NCBI GenBank assembly: GCA_964649825.1
Contig: CAZYQW010000067.1
Location: 1-64,000, forward strand
Origin: CAZYQW01 sp964649825
Lineage (GTDB): Bacteria > Planctomycetota > B15-G4 > JADJEK01
Length of the DNA stretch: 64,000 nucleotides
Direction of reading: 5' to 3'
Both the position numbers and the translations under genes were made by a program. Under the pieces are notes generated by a model, which had not been told where the DNA came from, ran no database searches, and saw only the letters and a list, made by a program, of their open reading frames with translations. Positions 7,201 through 15,063 of the stretch are shown here, in pieces (position 1 is the first letter of the stretch; each line of letters begins with the position of its first letter).

Positions 7201-10200
7201 AAGAACCGACCGTGCTCGCGGGGACGGACACGACGCGAAAGCCGACGCGGTCGCGCCGGCGCGTGGCGTGGTAGCCGACGCGCACGGCCGCGGCCAGGTC
7301 CCCGGCGCCGCTGGGCCAAGAGCCGCCCCGCCACGAGAAGACAGGTCCCCATTTGTTGACATTGTCGACATCGCCCCCACCTCGGGGCCCTCCCCCGCAC
7401 CACTCCCACACGTTGCCGGCCAGATCGAGATGGCCGTAGGGTCCCATGCCCTTCGGGTAGATGCCGACCGGGGTGGGAGCGCCGATCTTGCCTTCGTAGT
7501 TCGCCCGTTCCGGATCGGGCTCCACGTCGCCCCACGGGTACTTGCCCCGTTCCGGCGTCGCCGCCTGCTCCCATTCTTCGTCGGTCGGCAGGCGGATCGT
7601 CGTGCGGCGCAGCCGGGCGAGCCACCGGCAGTACGCCGCGGCCTCGTACCATGACACCTCGACCACCGGCCGATTCGGGGTCTGGAGCTGTCGGATCCAA
7701 TCGCCGGGCGCGGTCCATTGCCCTTCGGTGCGGAAGCGCCAGCCGTCGCCATCCGGATCCCACCACTGCCGGTCGTCGTAGCCGCCGTGCTCGACGAACT
7801 CCTGGAACTCCTCCACCGTCACCGGATATTTGCCGAGGCGAATGCCGGTGCCCGGCACCGGCAGCAGGTTGGCCTCGGGGTTTCCGAGCCGTGGGTCGCC
7901 GCCGCGCCCGAGCGCCTCCGCCGCCGCGACGCGGTCCTTCACGGCGACCCGCGCCGCACCCTCGACGGTGAAGATCGCCAGCGCGCGATCGAGGCAGTCC
8001 CGATACTGCGCGCGCACCTCGGGCGGCGGCTGGTAGCCCTCGCCCTCCAGGCTGGCCAGCAGGCGACCGACGACGCCGGCGATGCGCGCGTCGACCGCGA
8101 GCTCGGCCGGTTGCCGGCGCTCCGCGAGGATGCGGCCGAGGAAGGCGTCGACCTTGCCGACGCCGCCGTCATGCAGGCAGCCCGGCAGCAGATCGACCGT
8201 CTCGCGCCACTGCGCGTCGTCGAGGTGGTCCTTCACCCGCGACCAGCCGCCGTCGTCGGCCCACGACGATTCCAGCGCGGCGAAGTACTCCTCGAAGGTC
8301 AGGTGCCAGAAGCGCACGCGCCGGCCCGCGATCTCCTGCACGATGCCGCTGCCCATGCATTCGAACGTCAGCCAGCCACGCGCGCGATCGCGGCGGCCGC
8401 GCTCGTCGAGCTTCGGGTAGTCGCGCTGGAACACCGGGTCGAGCGCCTGCGCCGCGTCGTCGAAATCGATGGTCGCCCGCTTGCCGGCTGGCCCGGCGAG
8501 CATGGCCAGCGCCAGGCACGCGAAGCCGCGCTGAGCCAGCGAGTCGTTGAAGCCGGCCTGCCGGCGCTGCTCCTCGCGCGCCGCGATCAGCCAGCGCATC
8601 ACCGCACGGTAGACGCGCGTCTTGCTCTCGGGCAGCTTGCCCTCGTTGAAGTGGATCACGCACAGGCAGGTGAGCATGACCGGGTTCGACGCCAGCAACC
8701 CGAGGCGCGGCCGCTCGCGAATGGCCGCCTTCAGCAGACGATCGTGCTCGATCGCCTCGCCGGTCAGCGGATCGCCTTCCGCGATGCCGTGGAAGCCGCG
8801 TACCCAGCGCTCCAGGAACGTCTGGATCTCGGCGTCGTCGAACGGCTCCACCGCCACCGCGGCGAAGCCGAGCGCGCGCACGTCGTCGGTCTGGAACGGC
8901 CGGCTGGTGACCACGACGCGACACGGCCGCCAGTTGCGCACCGCGTCGTCGAGGATGGCGAACAGCCGGTTGCGATGCGTCGAGTCGGTCACCTCGTCGA
9001 GCCCATCGAGCAGCAGGTAGACCTTCCCCGCCTCGATCGCATGGCGCCAATCGTCACGCGTCACGCCGCAGTCGGCTCCGCCGTCCTTGCCGGGATCGAG
9101 CAGGTCGAGCAGCCGCTCGCGATCGTCCGGACGCGGGTCTCTTGCGGCGAGGAGCGCGGCCATGCGCTCGAGCGGAAGCAAGACCGGCAAAAGCGGCTCG
9201 GCGTCTTGCATGCCGAGCCTCGCGGCGCGCCAGCTCGACGCGCCGGGCGGCGGATCCTCGTGCAGGCGATCGCGGGCGAGCAGGTTGGCGACCAGCTTCA
9301 GGAACGTGGTCTTGCCCGAACCGGCCTCGCCGACGATGAGCAGGTGCGGATGCCGCGGCAGCACCTGTCCCAGCTCGACGCGCTCGTGGCCGTCGCCCAC
9401 GCCCGTCGCTCGCTCGTCGCGCGCGCGCAGCCGGGTGTAGAGCTCGTCGATCCGATACAGAACGGCCGTCCGCTGCGCGCCGGGCCTCGATCCGAAACCC
9501 TCCATCTTGAGCGTCGCGGTCCGGTCGCGCAGGTCGGACAAGCAGCGCGTGAAGTCGACGTCGTTCTCGGCGGTTGCCGGCCGGGCGACCGCGCCGGAGC
9601 GGCGTCCCTCGCGCAGGCACACGCCGGCGTCGCCGTCCGGTTCGGGGAAGTGATCGTCGTGCACGAAACCGCCGGATCCATCGCCGTGCCGCACGCGCTT
9701 GCGCGGCCACACCCGGATCGCGTGGTCCGCGCCGATCTCGCCCCACGTGCCGCCGATCCGCCGCCGATCGTGGCCGTCTGGATCGGACCGCGGGTCGCCG
9801 AACAAGGACGACGACTGGTAGTAGCAGCGCGGCGCGCCGCCGGCCACCGCGACGTACTCGCTGCGCGCGTCGTGCATGTGACCGTACAACGCGGCGCTGA
9901 AGCGGTGCCCGGTGTAGATCGCATCGCGGAACGTCGCCGACGCGGCCGGCGCCAGCCACTCGAGCGGGTGGTGCTGGAGCAGCAACGCGGGCTCGCCCGG
10001 CGCGAGCGCGGCCAGTGGCGATCCGGCGCCGTCGGGTGCGAGCGCGGCGTGGAACTGCTCGAGCGTGAGGTGCAGCCGGCCGCGGAACTCGTTCTCGTCC
10101 TTCGAGCGGCGGTAGTGGCACCACGCCGAGTTCAACCCGACCACGCCGAGCGGCGCGCAGCCCGGGAGCTCGATGCGCGCGCGGAAGTCGCCGGGAAAGA

Positions 10201-10681
10201 ACGATGCGTGATGCTCCACGCCGCGGCGTTGCCACTGCGCCAGCACGCGCCGCTCGAACCAGGCGCGGTAGTTCGCGAACAACGCGTCGATCAGGGACGC
10301 GTCGCGCTCCTGCCACAGGATCTCGCGCAGGAGCTGCACCGACGGATCCGCCGCCTGGCCGTAGCGATCGAGCGCCGCGTACGAAAGCGCCGCCGCGCCG
10401 CGCGGCCACGTCAGATCGTGATTGCCGGGAACCGGGAGCAGGATCGGCTCGGCCCCGATCCACCCCTTCAACGCGTCGAGGAACTCGTCGAGCCGGTCGA
10501 ACTGCTCGGCCTGGCCCGAGAACGTCAGGTCGCCGGTGAGCAGCAGCAGATCGGGCGGCCCCCGCCGCAGGACGAGCTTCCGCACGTCCTGCGCGAACTC
10601 CTCGTGCGTCTGCCACCACGCGCCGCGCCCCGCGCAGCCGAGGTGCAGATCGGACAGATGCAGCCATCGGATCGGTCGCAT
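7199..10681 (-). CDS. Metallophosphoesterase-NACHT-FGE-fold protein, DGR target 2
   Basis: A 1160-aa STAND-type protein. The N-terminus is a calcineurin-like phosphoesterase with all metal motifs: DLH (11-13), GD (50-51), GNHD (86-89), QHHP and GHMH (267-270). A NACHT domain follows, with Walker A GEAGSGKTT near 449-457 and Walker B LLLDGLDE near 554-562. The C-terminus, from about residue 940, is an FGE-sulfatase/C-type-lectin-fold domain (VSWYEAAAYCRWL, GNVWEWC, RGGSW), and residues 1118-1157 are the variable repeat. The start has AGGAGGGGCC immediately upstream. It is organised like target 1 but with a nuclease/phosphodiesterase-type effector in place of SIR2. Likely role: ligand-triggered cleavage of a nucleic acid or nucleotide. 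The substrate is unknown. Confidence 0.9.
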   Translation of the reverse strand: MRPIRWLHLSDLHLGCAGRGAWWQTHEEFAQDVRKLVLRRGPPDLLLLTGDLTFSGQAEQFDRLDEFLDALKGWIGAEPILLPVPGNHDLTWPRGAAALSYAALDRYGQAADPSVQLLREILWQERDASLIDALFANYRAWFERRVLAQWQRRGVEHHASFFPGDFRARIELPGCAPLGVVGLNSAWCHYRRSKDENEFRGRLHLTLEQFHAALAPDGAGSPLAALAPGEPALLLQHHPLEWLAPAASATFRDAIYTGHRFSAALYGHMHDARSEYVAVAGGAPRCYYQSSSLFGDPRSDPDGHDRRRIGGTWGEIGADHAIRVWPRKRVRHGDGSGGFVHDDHFPEPDGDAGVCLREGRRSGAVARPATAENDVDFTRCLSDLRDRTATLKMEGFGSRPGAQRTAVLYRIDELYTRLRARDERATGVGDGHERVELGQVLPRHPHLLIVGEAGSGKTTFLKLVANLLARDRLHEDPPPGASSWRAARLGMQDAEPLLPVLLPLERMAALLAARDPRPDDRERLLDLLDPGKDGGADCGVTRDDWRHAIEAGKVYLLLDGLDEVTDSTHRNRLFAILDDAVRNWRPCRVVVTSRPFQTDDVRALGFAAVAVEPFDDAEIQTFLERWVRGFHGIAEGDPLTGEAIEHDRLLKAAIRERPRLGLLASNPVMLTCLCVIHFNEGKLPESKTRVYRAVMRWLIAAREEQRRQAGFNDSLAQRGFACLALAMLAGPAGKRATIDFDDAAQALDPVFQRDYPKLDERGRRDRARGWLTFECMGSGIVQEIAGRRVRFWHLTFEEYFAALESSWADDGGWSRVKDHLDDAQWRETVDLLPGCLHDGGVGKVDAFLGRILAERRQPAELAVDARIAGVVGRLLASLEGEGYQPPPEVRAQYRDCLDRALAIFTVEGAARVAVKDRVAAAEALGRGGDPRLGNPEANLLPVPGTGIRLGKYPVTVEEFQEFVEHGGYDDRQWWDPDGDGWRFRTEGQWTAPGDWIRQLQTPNRPVVEVSWYEAAAYCRWLARLRRTTIRLPTDEEWEQAATPERGKYPWGDVEPDPERANYEGKIGAPTPVGIYPKGMGPYGHLDLAGNVWEWCGGGPRGGGDVDNVNKWGPVFSWRGGSWPSGAGDLAAAVRVGYHATRRRDRVGFRVVSVPASTVGS
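7211..7330 (-). repeat. DGR variable repeat VR2
   Basis: A 120-nt segment at the 3' end of the phosphoesterase-NACHT gene, aligned without gaps to the template repeat. It differs at 15 positions, all template adenines. The 97 other positions are identical, silent sites included. Template H-N-D becomes P-S-G, and N-R-N-D-N becomes R-R-R-D-R. VR1 and VR2 therefore carry different variants from the same template. Confidence 0.95.
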
Positions 10682-10781
10682 GGCCCCTCCTGGACGTCCT
10701 GATCAGCGCGCGGAGCATAGCGCAACGCGGTGCGCTATGCTCCGCGCGGATCCGTCCTCGATGCGAGGCGAGAGTGGCGCC

Positions 10782-11288
10782 TCATCCCCGCGGCACCAGC
10801 GCGAAGGGGTCCTCGGGGAGGAACGCGAGCCACGCCGACAGGAACTCCGGCCGCAACATCCGCACGATGAAGACCGCGACGAACGCGAGGGTGGCGAGGC
10901 TGCCGAGCACGGCGAGACCGCGCAGCAGGAAGAGGAGCCCGAACGCGAGGCGCTCGAACGGCCACGAGATCCCCGCGACGACGCGGCCGGCGCCGCCGCC
11001 GCGGCGCGCCTCGTCGGCGCGGCCGATCCACGCGGCGACCTTGCGCCCTCCGGCCTGGACGCCGGGCAGGACGACGTAGGCGAACAGCGTCACGGCGAGG
11101 ATCCCGAGGACGACGTACGGGCCGTTTCGCGCCACGCCGTCCGAGAGCAGGTCCCTCCACGCCGCCTCGCCGCGGTGCACCCTGTACGCCATGAAGCCGA
11201 GCCCGAGGAGCGGCAGCGCGTTGATCGCGAGCAGCAGCAGGAGCCCCTGCCGGATCGACGACGTCTTCTCGATGCGACGGCGGGCCAA
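10782..11288 (-). CDS. Small multi-pass membrane protein
   Basis: About 168 aa, with hydrophobic segments near residues 13-32, 55-76 and 108-150 and a short basic N-terminus. I recognise no family. The frame has no convincing ATG. A TTG at 11288 (product LARRRIEKTSS) with CCGGAGAA about 8 nt upstream is my best start. It is divergent from the M50 protease gene, with about 100 nt between them. Confidence 0.5.
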   Translation of the reverse strand: MARRRIEKTSSIRQGLLLLLAINALPLLGLGFMAYRVHRGEAAWRDLLSDGVARNGPYVVLGILAVTLFAYVVLPGVQAGGRKVAAWIGRADEARRGGGAGRVVAGISWPFERLAFGLLFLLRGLAVLGSLATLAFVAVFIVRMLRPEFLSAWLAFLPEDPFALVPRG

Positions 11289-11387
11289 GCGGGTTCTCCG
11301 GCAGGGTTCGGCGAGAACGGAGCATGGAGGATACTCGACGCGGCCGCCCGGTCTAGAATGCCGCGACTTCGACTCGGGAGCGCGGAC

Positions 11388-12044
11388 ATGAGCTGGTGGG
11401 TGGCGAACGACCTTCGAAACCATGGGCCGGCATGGGTCTTGTCGTGGATCGTCTGGGTGATCGCCTCGGTCGTCCTCCACGAGCTGGCCCACGGGTGGGC
11501 GGCGATCCGCTGCGGCGATCGGACGCCGATCGATTCCGGCCACATGACCCTCAACCCGCTCGTCCACATGGGCACCATGAGCCTGCTGATGTTCGCCCTG
11601 GTCGGGATCGCGTGGGGGCAGATGCCGGTCAACCCGTACCGCTTCCGCGGGCCGAAGGACCACGCGTTCGTCGCGTTCGCCGGCCCGGCGACGAACCTCG
11701 TGCTCGCGACGATCGCCATCCTCGCCGGCGGTCTGTGGGAAGCGTTCTCGACCGGAGTCGACGGGCCGTTCCGCGCCAACCTCGCCAACTTCTTCTTCAT
11801 CGGGGCGATGCTGAACGTCGTCCTCTTCGTGTTCAACCTCATCCCGATCCCGCCGCTCGACGGAGCGACCGTGCTCACGACGTACTCGGCGAGCTATCGC
11901 CGCATGACGGAACGGCCGAACTTCGGCCAGGTGGCGATGATCCTCTTCGTCGTGATCTTCTTCTCGGTCGGGCAGACGCTGTTCACCTTCGCCGGCCGCA
12001 CCGCGAACGGGGCGCTCGACTTGGTTCGCAATCTGTTCTCGTGA
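11388..12044 (+). CDS. Site-2 protease family (M50) membrane metalloprotease
   Basis: A 218-aa multi-pass membrane protein of the M50 family, minimal form without a PDZ domain. The zinc motif HELAH lies in the first hydrophobic segment (residues about 30-35). The third-ligand motif appears as NLIPIPPLDG near 150-160. Members cleave substrates within the membrane, often releasing regulators; no target can be inferred here. The ATG at 11388 is preferred because GGGAG lies about 7 nt upstream; an in-frame ATG at 11358 is possible. Confidence 0.85.
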   Translation: MSWWVANDLRNHGPAWVLSWIVWVIASVVLHELAHGWAAIRCGDRTPIDSGHMTLNPLVHMGTMSLLMFALVGIAWGQMPVNPYRFRGPKDHAFVAFAGPATNLVLATIAILAGGLWEAFSTGVDGPFRANLANFFFIGAMLNVVLFVFNLIPIPPLDGATVLTTYSASYRRMTERPNFGQVAMILFVVIFFSVGQTLFTFAGRTANGALDLVRNLFS

Positions 12045-12123
12045 ACGGTTGCAGGACGACGACTCGCCGCTGCATCATGCAGCAACGTCCCACCCCACTG
12101 ACCCACGGAAAGAACGAGCGGAT

Positions 12124-12543
12124 ATGCCAGGGCCACGCGTCTACACCGTCGACGAGGTCAACTCGATGATCCCCGACCTCGCGCGCATCTTCGATCGGGT
12201 CGACGCGATCAAGGACGAGCTGAGGAACGCCAAGATCCGGATCAACGCGCTCGAGCTGATCCACGGCGAGTCGATTCGCGACGCGGCGAACGCCGACCAC
12301 CGCGAGTACCTCGCGCTCGTCGAGGAGCTCGGCCGCGTGACCGAGCGGTTCAACGTGGAGTCCCAGAAGGTCGGCGAGATGGGAGGCATGGTGAAGGGCG
12401 TGGAGCCCGGCCTCGTCGACTTCTACGGCGTGGTCGGCCACCACGTCGTGTTCCTCTGCTGGCAGCGCGGCGAGGAGGAGATCACGCACTGGCATCACGT
12501 CGACACCGGCTTCGCCGACCGGCAGCCGCTGGAGACGTCGTGA
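12124..12543 (+). CDS. DUF2203 family protein
   Basis: A 139-aa soluble protein matching the DUF2203 pattern: N-terminal YTVDEVNSMIPDL, a central coiled-coil-prone helix, and a C-terminal VDFYG..GHHVVFLCWQRGEEEITHWHH block. The family has no defined function. Its stop overlaps the start of the cupin gene (TGATG), so the two are probably translated together. The start was moved from an in-frame ATG at 12049 to MPGPRVYTV, where the family similarity begins. Confidence 0.75.
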   Translation: MPGPRVYTVDEVNSMIPDLARIFDRVDAIKDELRNAKIRINALELIHGESIRDAANADHREYLALVEELGRVTERFNVESQKVGEMGGMVKGVEPGLVDFYGVVGHHVVFLCWQRGEEEITHWHHVDTGFADRQPLETS

Positions 12544-12872
12544 TGGTGCCGCTCGACCCGCTCGACCCGCTCGCCCGCGCCGCGTTCGACGACGCGAAGC
12601 CGAAGAAGGTGAACCTGTTCGACTCGCCGCGCATGTTCCTCGACGTGTACGGGCTCCTGCCCGGCCAGAAGCAGAAACCCCACCGCCACGACGACGCCGA
12701 CAAGATCTACTACGTGCTCGAGGGCCGCGGCGCGGTGACGATCGGCGACCGTACGCACCGCCTCGATCCCGGACGAGCCGCGATCTGTCCGGCCGGCCTC
12801 GACCACGGCGTCGAGAACGACGGCGGCGAGAAGCTCGTGCTCCTCGTGATGATGACCAAGCCGCGGGCGTGA
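12543..12872 (+). CDS. Cupin domain protein
   Basis: A 109-aa single-domain cupin. Cupin motif 1 is PHRHDDADKIYYVLEG (His, His and Glu-like metal ligands), and motif 2 is CPAGLDHGVEND. Small cupins bind a metal and may act as dioxygenases, isomerases or sensors; no substrate can be assigned. It overlaps the DUF2203 gene by one base and precedes the ATP-grasp gene by 39 nt, so a single operon is likely. A GTG at 12540 is an alternative start. Confidence 0.8.
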   Translation: MVPLDPLDPLARAAFDDAKPKKVNLFDSPRMFLDVYGLLPGQKQKPHRHDDADKIYYVLEGRGAVTIGDRTHRLDPGRAAICPAGLDHGVENDGGEKLVLLVMMTKPRA

Positions 12873-12911
12873 CCGCGCACCCGCCCGTCCTCGATCGACG
12901 CGAGAGCCCGA

Positions 12912-15059
12912 ATGAAAGTCGCCGTCGTCTACAACCGTGACAGCAAGAACGTCATCAACCTCTTCGGCCAGCCGAACCGCGAGAAGATCGGCCTGAAGCT
13001 GATCGAGCGGATCGTCGACGACCTGAAGGCGGGCGGCCATCAAACGATCTCGTTCGAGGCGGACAAGGATCTCATCGCTCGCCTCGAGGAGTTCATGCCG
13101 CGCGTGGTGAAGGGCGAGCGGCCGGGGATGGTCTTCAACCTCTCGTACGGCATCCAGGGACAGGCCCGGTACACCCACGTCCCGAGCATCCTCGAGATGA
13201 TCGGCATCCCGTACGTCGGCTCGGGCCCGCTCGCGCACTCGATCGCGCTCGACAAGGTGATCACGAAGATGGTGCTGGTGCAGCACGGCCTTCCGACTCC
13301 GCCGTTCGCGGTGCTCGAGTCCCGTCAGTTCGACGCGCCGGGCTTGCCGTACCCCTGCATCGTCAAACCGAAGCACGAGGCGGTGTCGTTCGGGATCCGC
13401 GTGTGCACCAACGAGGCCGAGCTGCGCGAGGCGGCGGGCCTCATCTTCGACATGTTCGGGCAGTCGGTGCTCGTCGAGGAGTTCGTGGAAGGCCGCGAAG
13501 TGAACGTCGGACTGCTCGGCAACGCGCCGCCCGACGCCCTGCCGCCCGTCGAGCTGGCCTTCGGCGAGGGGCCCACGGTCTACTCGTACGAGGACAAGAC
13601 CGGCAAATCGGGCCGCAAGGTCGAGCTGATCTGCCCGGCGCCGATCGGCGACGAGCTCACCGCGAAGGTGCAGGATCTCGCGCGCCGCGCGTTCTCGTCC
13701 GTCGGCTGCTTCGACTGCGCCCGCGTCGACATGCGTCTCGATCGCGACGGCAATCCGTTCATCCTCGAGATCAACTCGCTGCCGAGCCTCGGGCCGCGCG
13801 GGTCGTTCGTGCGCGCGGCCGGCGAGGCGGGGCTCGACTTCCGCGCCCTCGTCAACCGCCTCGTCGAGGTGACCAGCGCGCGTTACTTCGGCACTCCACG
13901 GCCGCGCGTGGTCACCAAGGCGGAGGATCCGCTCGCCGCGATCTCCGCCTACCTGACGGAGCGCCGCGACCGGATCGAGAAGCGTCTCGAGACGTGGGTG
14001 AACCGTTCCTCGCGGACGGACGACGCGATCGGCATCCGGGCCGCGCTCGCGTCGATCGAGCGGACGTACGTCGACCTCGGGCTGCACGTCGAGGCCCGGT
14101 TCTCCGACGAGCGCTCCGTGCAGACGTGGACGACCGACTCGGGATTCGAGGACGGCACCCTGCTGGCGTTCCATCTCGACGTGCCGCTCCCGGAGCGGAG
14201 CCAACACCAGGCGTTCCGGCGCGACCCCGAGTGGCTCCACGGCGAGGGGATCGGCGTCTCGTGCGCGCCGCTCGTCGTGACCGAGTTCGCGCTTCGCGCG
14301 CTGCGACACCTCCGCGAGCTGCGCCGCACGAAGGTCGGCGTCGCCGTCGTGTTCGATGAAGGGCGCGACATGGGGCACAGCCGCGAGAAGGTGAGCGCGG
14401 CGATGGGCCACGCGAGCCAGGTGCTCGTCGTCCGTCCGGGCGGTTCGCAACAGCAGGTCTTCTTGCAGCGCCGAGGGCAACGGAAGTACCGGTTCGTGGT
14501 CGAGGGCGAGCCGGGTCGGCCGGGGCGAACGAGCCGGCAGCCGCAGGCGCTGGTCTGGTTCGCCGAGAAGCTCGGCGAGATGTCGGCGTTGAGCTCGAAG
14601 AAGAACCGCATCTCCGTGTCGGTCACGAGCGTCCGGACCGACGGGTTCCCGATGCTCTACCCCCACCGCGTGGTGTCCGAGCTGCTCGTGACCTACGTCG
14701 AGCCGCGGCGCGCCGACGAGACGGACGCGAGGATCCGCGACCTCCTCGGCCAACGCGGGCCGAAGTGGCGGCTCGAGATCGTCTCCGACCGCCCGTCGCT
14801 GACGCGGCGTCCGCAGAACGAGAAGCTGGCCGAACGGCTCGCGGCGGTCGCGGCGACGTGGGACATCACGCTCGGGACCGACGAGTCCGTCTGGCCGTCG
14901 ATGGCCGGCCTCGCGCCCGACACGAGCGGCGTCGTCTGCGGGCTCGGCCCGGTCACGCGCGACATCTACACGCCGAACGAGGCGGTTCAACGGCTCTCGT
15001 TGATCCAGCGCACGCTGCTCCTCGCGTCGTTCCTGTTCACGTCGACGCAGAAGCAGTGA
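12912..15059 (+). CDS. ATP-grasp ligase fused to an M20 peptidase-like domain
   Basis: 715 aa. Residues 1 to about 330 resemble D-Ala-D-Ala ligase-type ATP-grasp enzymes: IPYVGSG..A...DK, PCIVKPKHEAVSFGI, VEEFVEGREVNVG, FILEINSLPSL. Residues about 350-715 look like an M20 zinc-peptidase fold. It has the HLD dyad (FHLDVP), but the usual EE pair reads DEGRD and the usual HTPNE reads YTPNEA, so two expected metal ligands are missing and this half may be non-catalytic. Adjacent GGT, amidohydrolase and aminotransferase genes suggest an amide-bond-forming pathway. It could make a dipeptide or a gamma-glutamyl-type conjugate. The product is not known to me. Confidence 0.75.
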   Translation: MKVAVVYNRDSKNVINLFGQPNREKIGLKLIERIVDDLKAGGHQTISFEADKDLIARLEEFMPRVVKGERPGMVFNLSYGIQGQARYTHVPSILEMIGIPYVGSGPLAHSIALDKVITKMVLVQHGLPTPPFAVLESRQFDAPGLPYPCIVKPKHEAVSFGIRVCTNEAELREAAGLIFDMFGQSVLVEEFVEGREVNVGLLGNAPPDALPPVELAFGEGPTVYSYEDKTGKSGRKVELICPAPIGDELTAKVQDLARRAFSSVGCFDCARVDMRLDRDGNPFILEINSLPSLGPRGSFVRAAGEAGLDFRALVNRLVEVTSARYFGTPRPRVVTKAEDPLAAISAYLTERRDRIEKRLETWVNRSSRTDDAIGIRAALASIERTYVDLGLHVEARFSDERSVQTWTTDSGFEDGTLLAFHLDVPLPERSQHQAFRRDPEWLHGEGIGVSCAPLVVTEFALRALRHLRELRRTKVGVAVVFDEGRDMGHSREKVSAAMGHASQVLVVRPGGSQQQVFLQRRGQRKYRFVVEGEPGRPGRTSRQPQALVWFAEKLGEMSALSSKKNRISVSVTSVRTDGFPMLYPHRVVSELLVTYVEPRRADETDARIRDLLGQRGPKWRLEIVSDRPSLTRRPQNEKLAERLAAVAATWDITLGTDESVWPSMAGLAPDTSGVVCGLGPVTRDIYTPNEAVQRLSLIQRTLLLASFLFTSTQKQ

Positions 15060-15063
15060 CGTC

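Noticed and set aside
7718..10702. 994-codon open frame on the plus strand
   Set aside because: Antisense shadow of the phosphoesterase-NACHT gene in high-GC DNA; low-complexity Arg/Ala/Val content and no domain.
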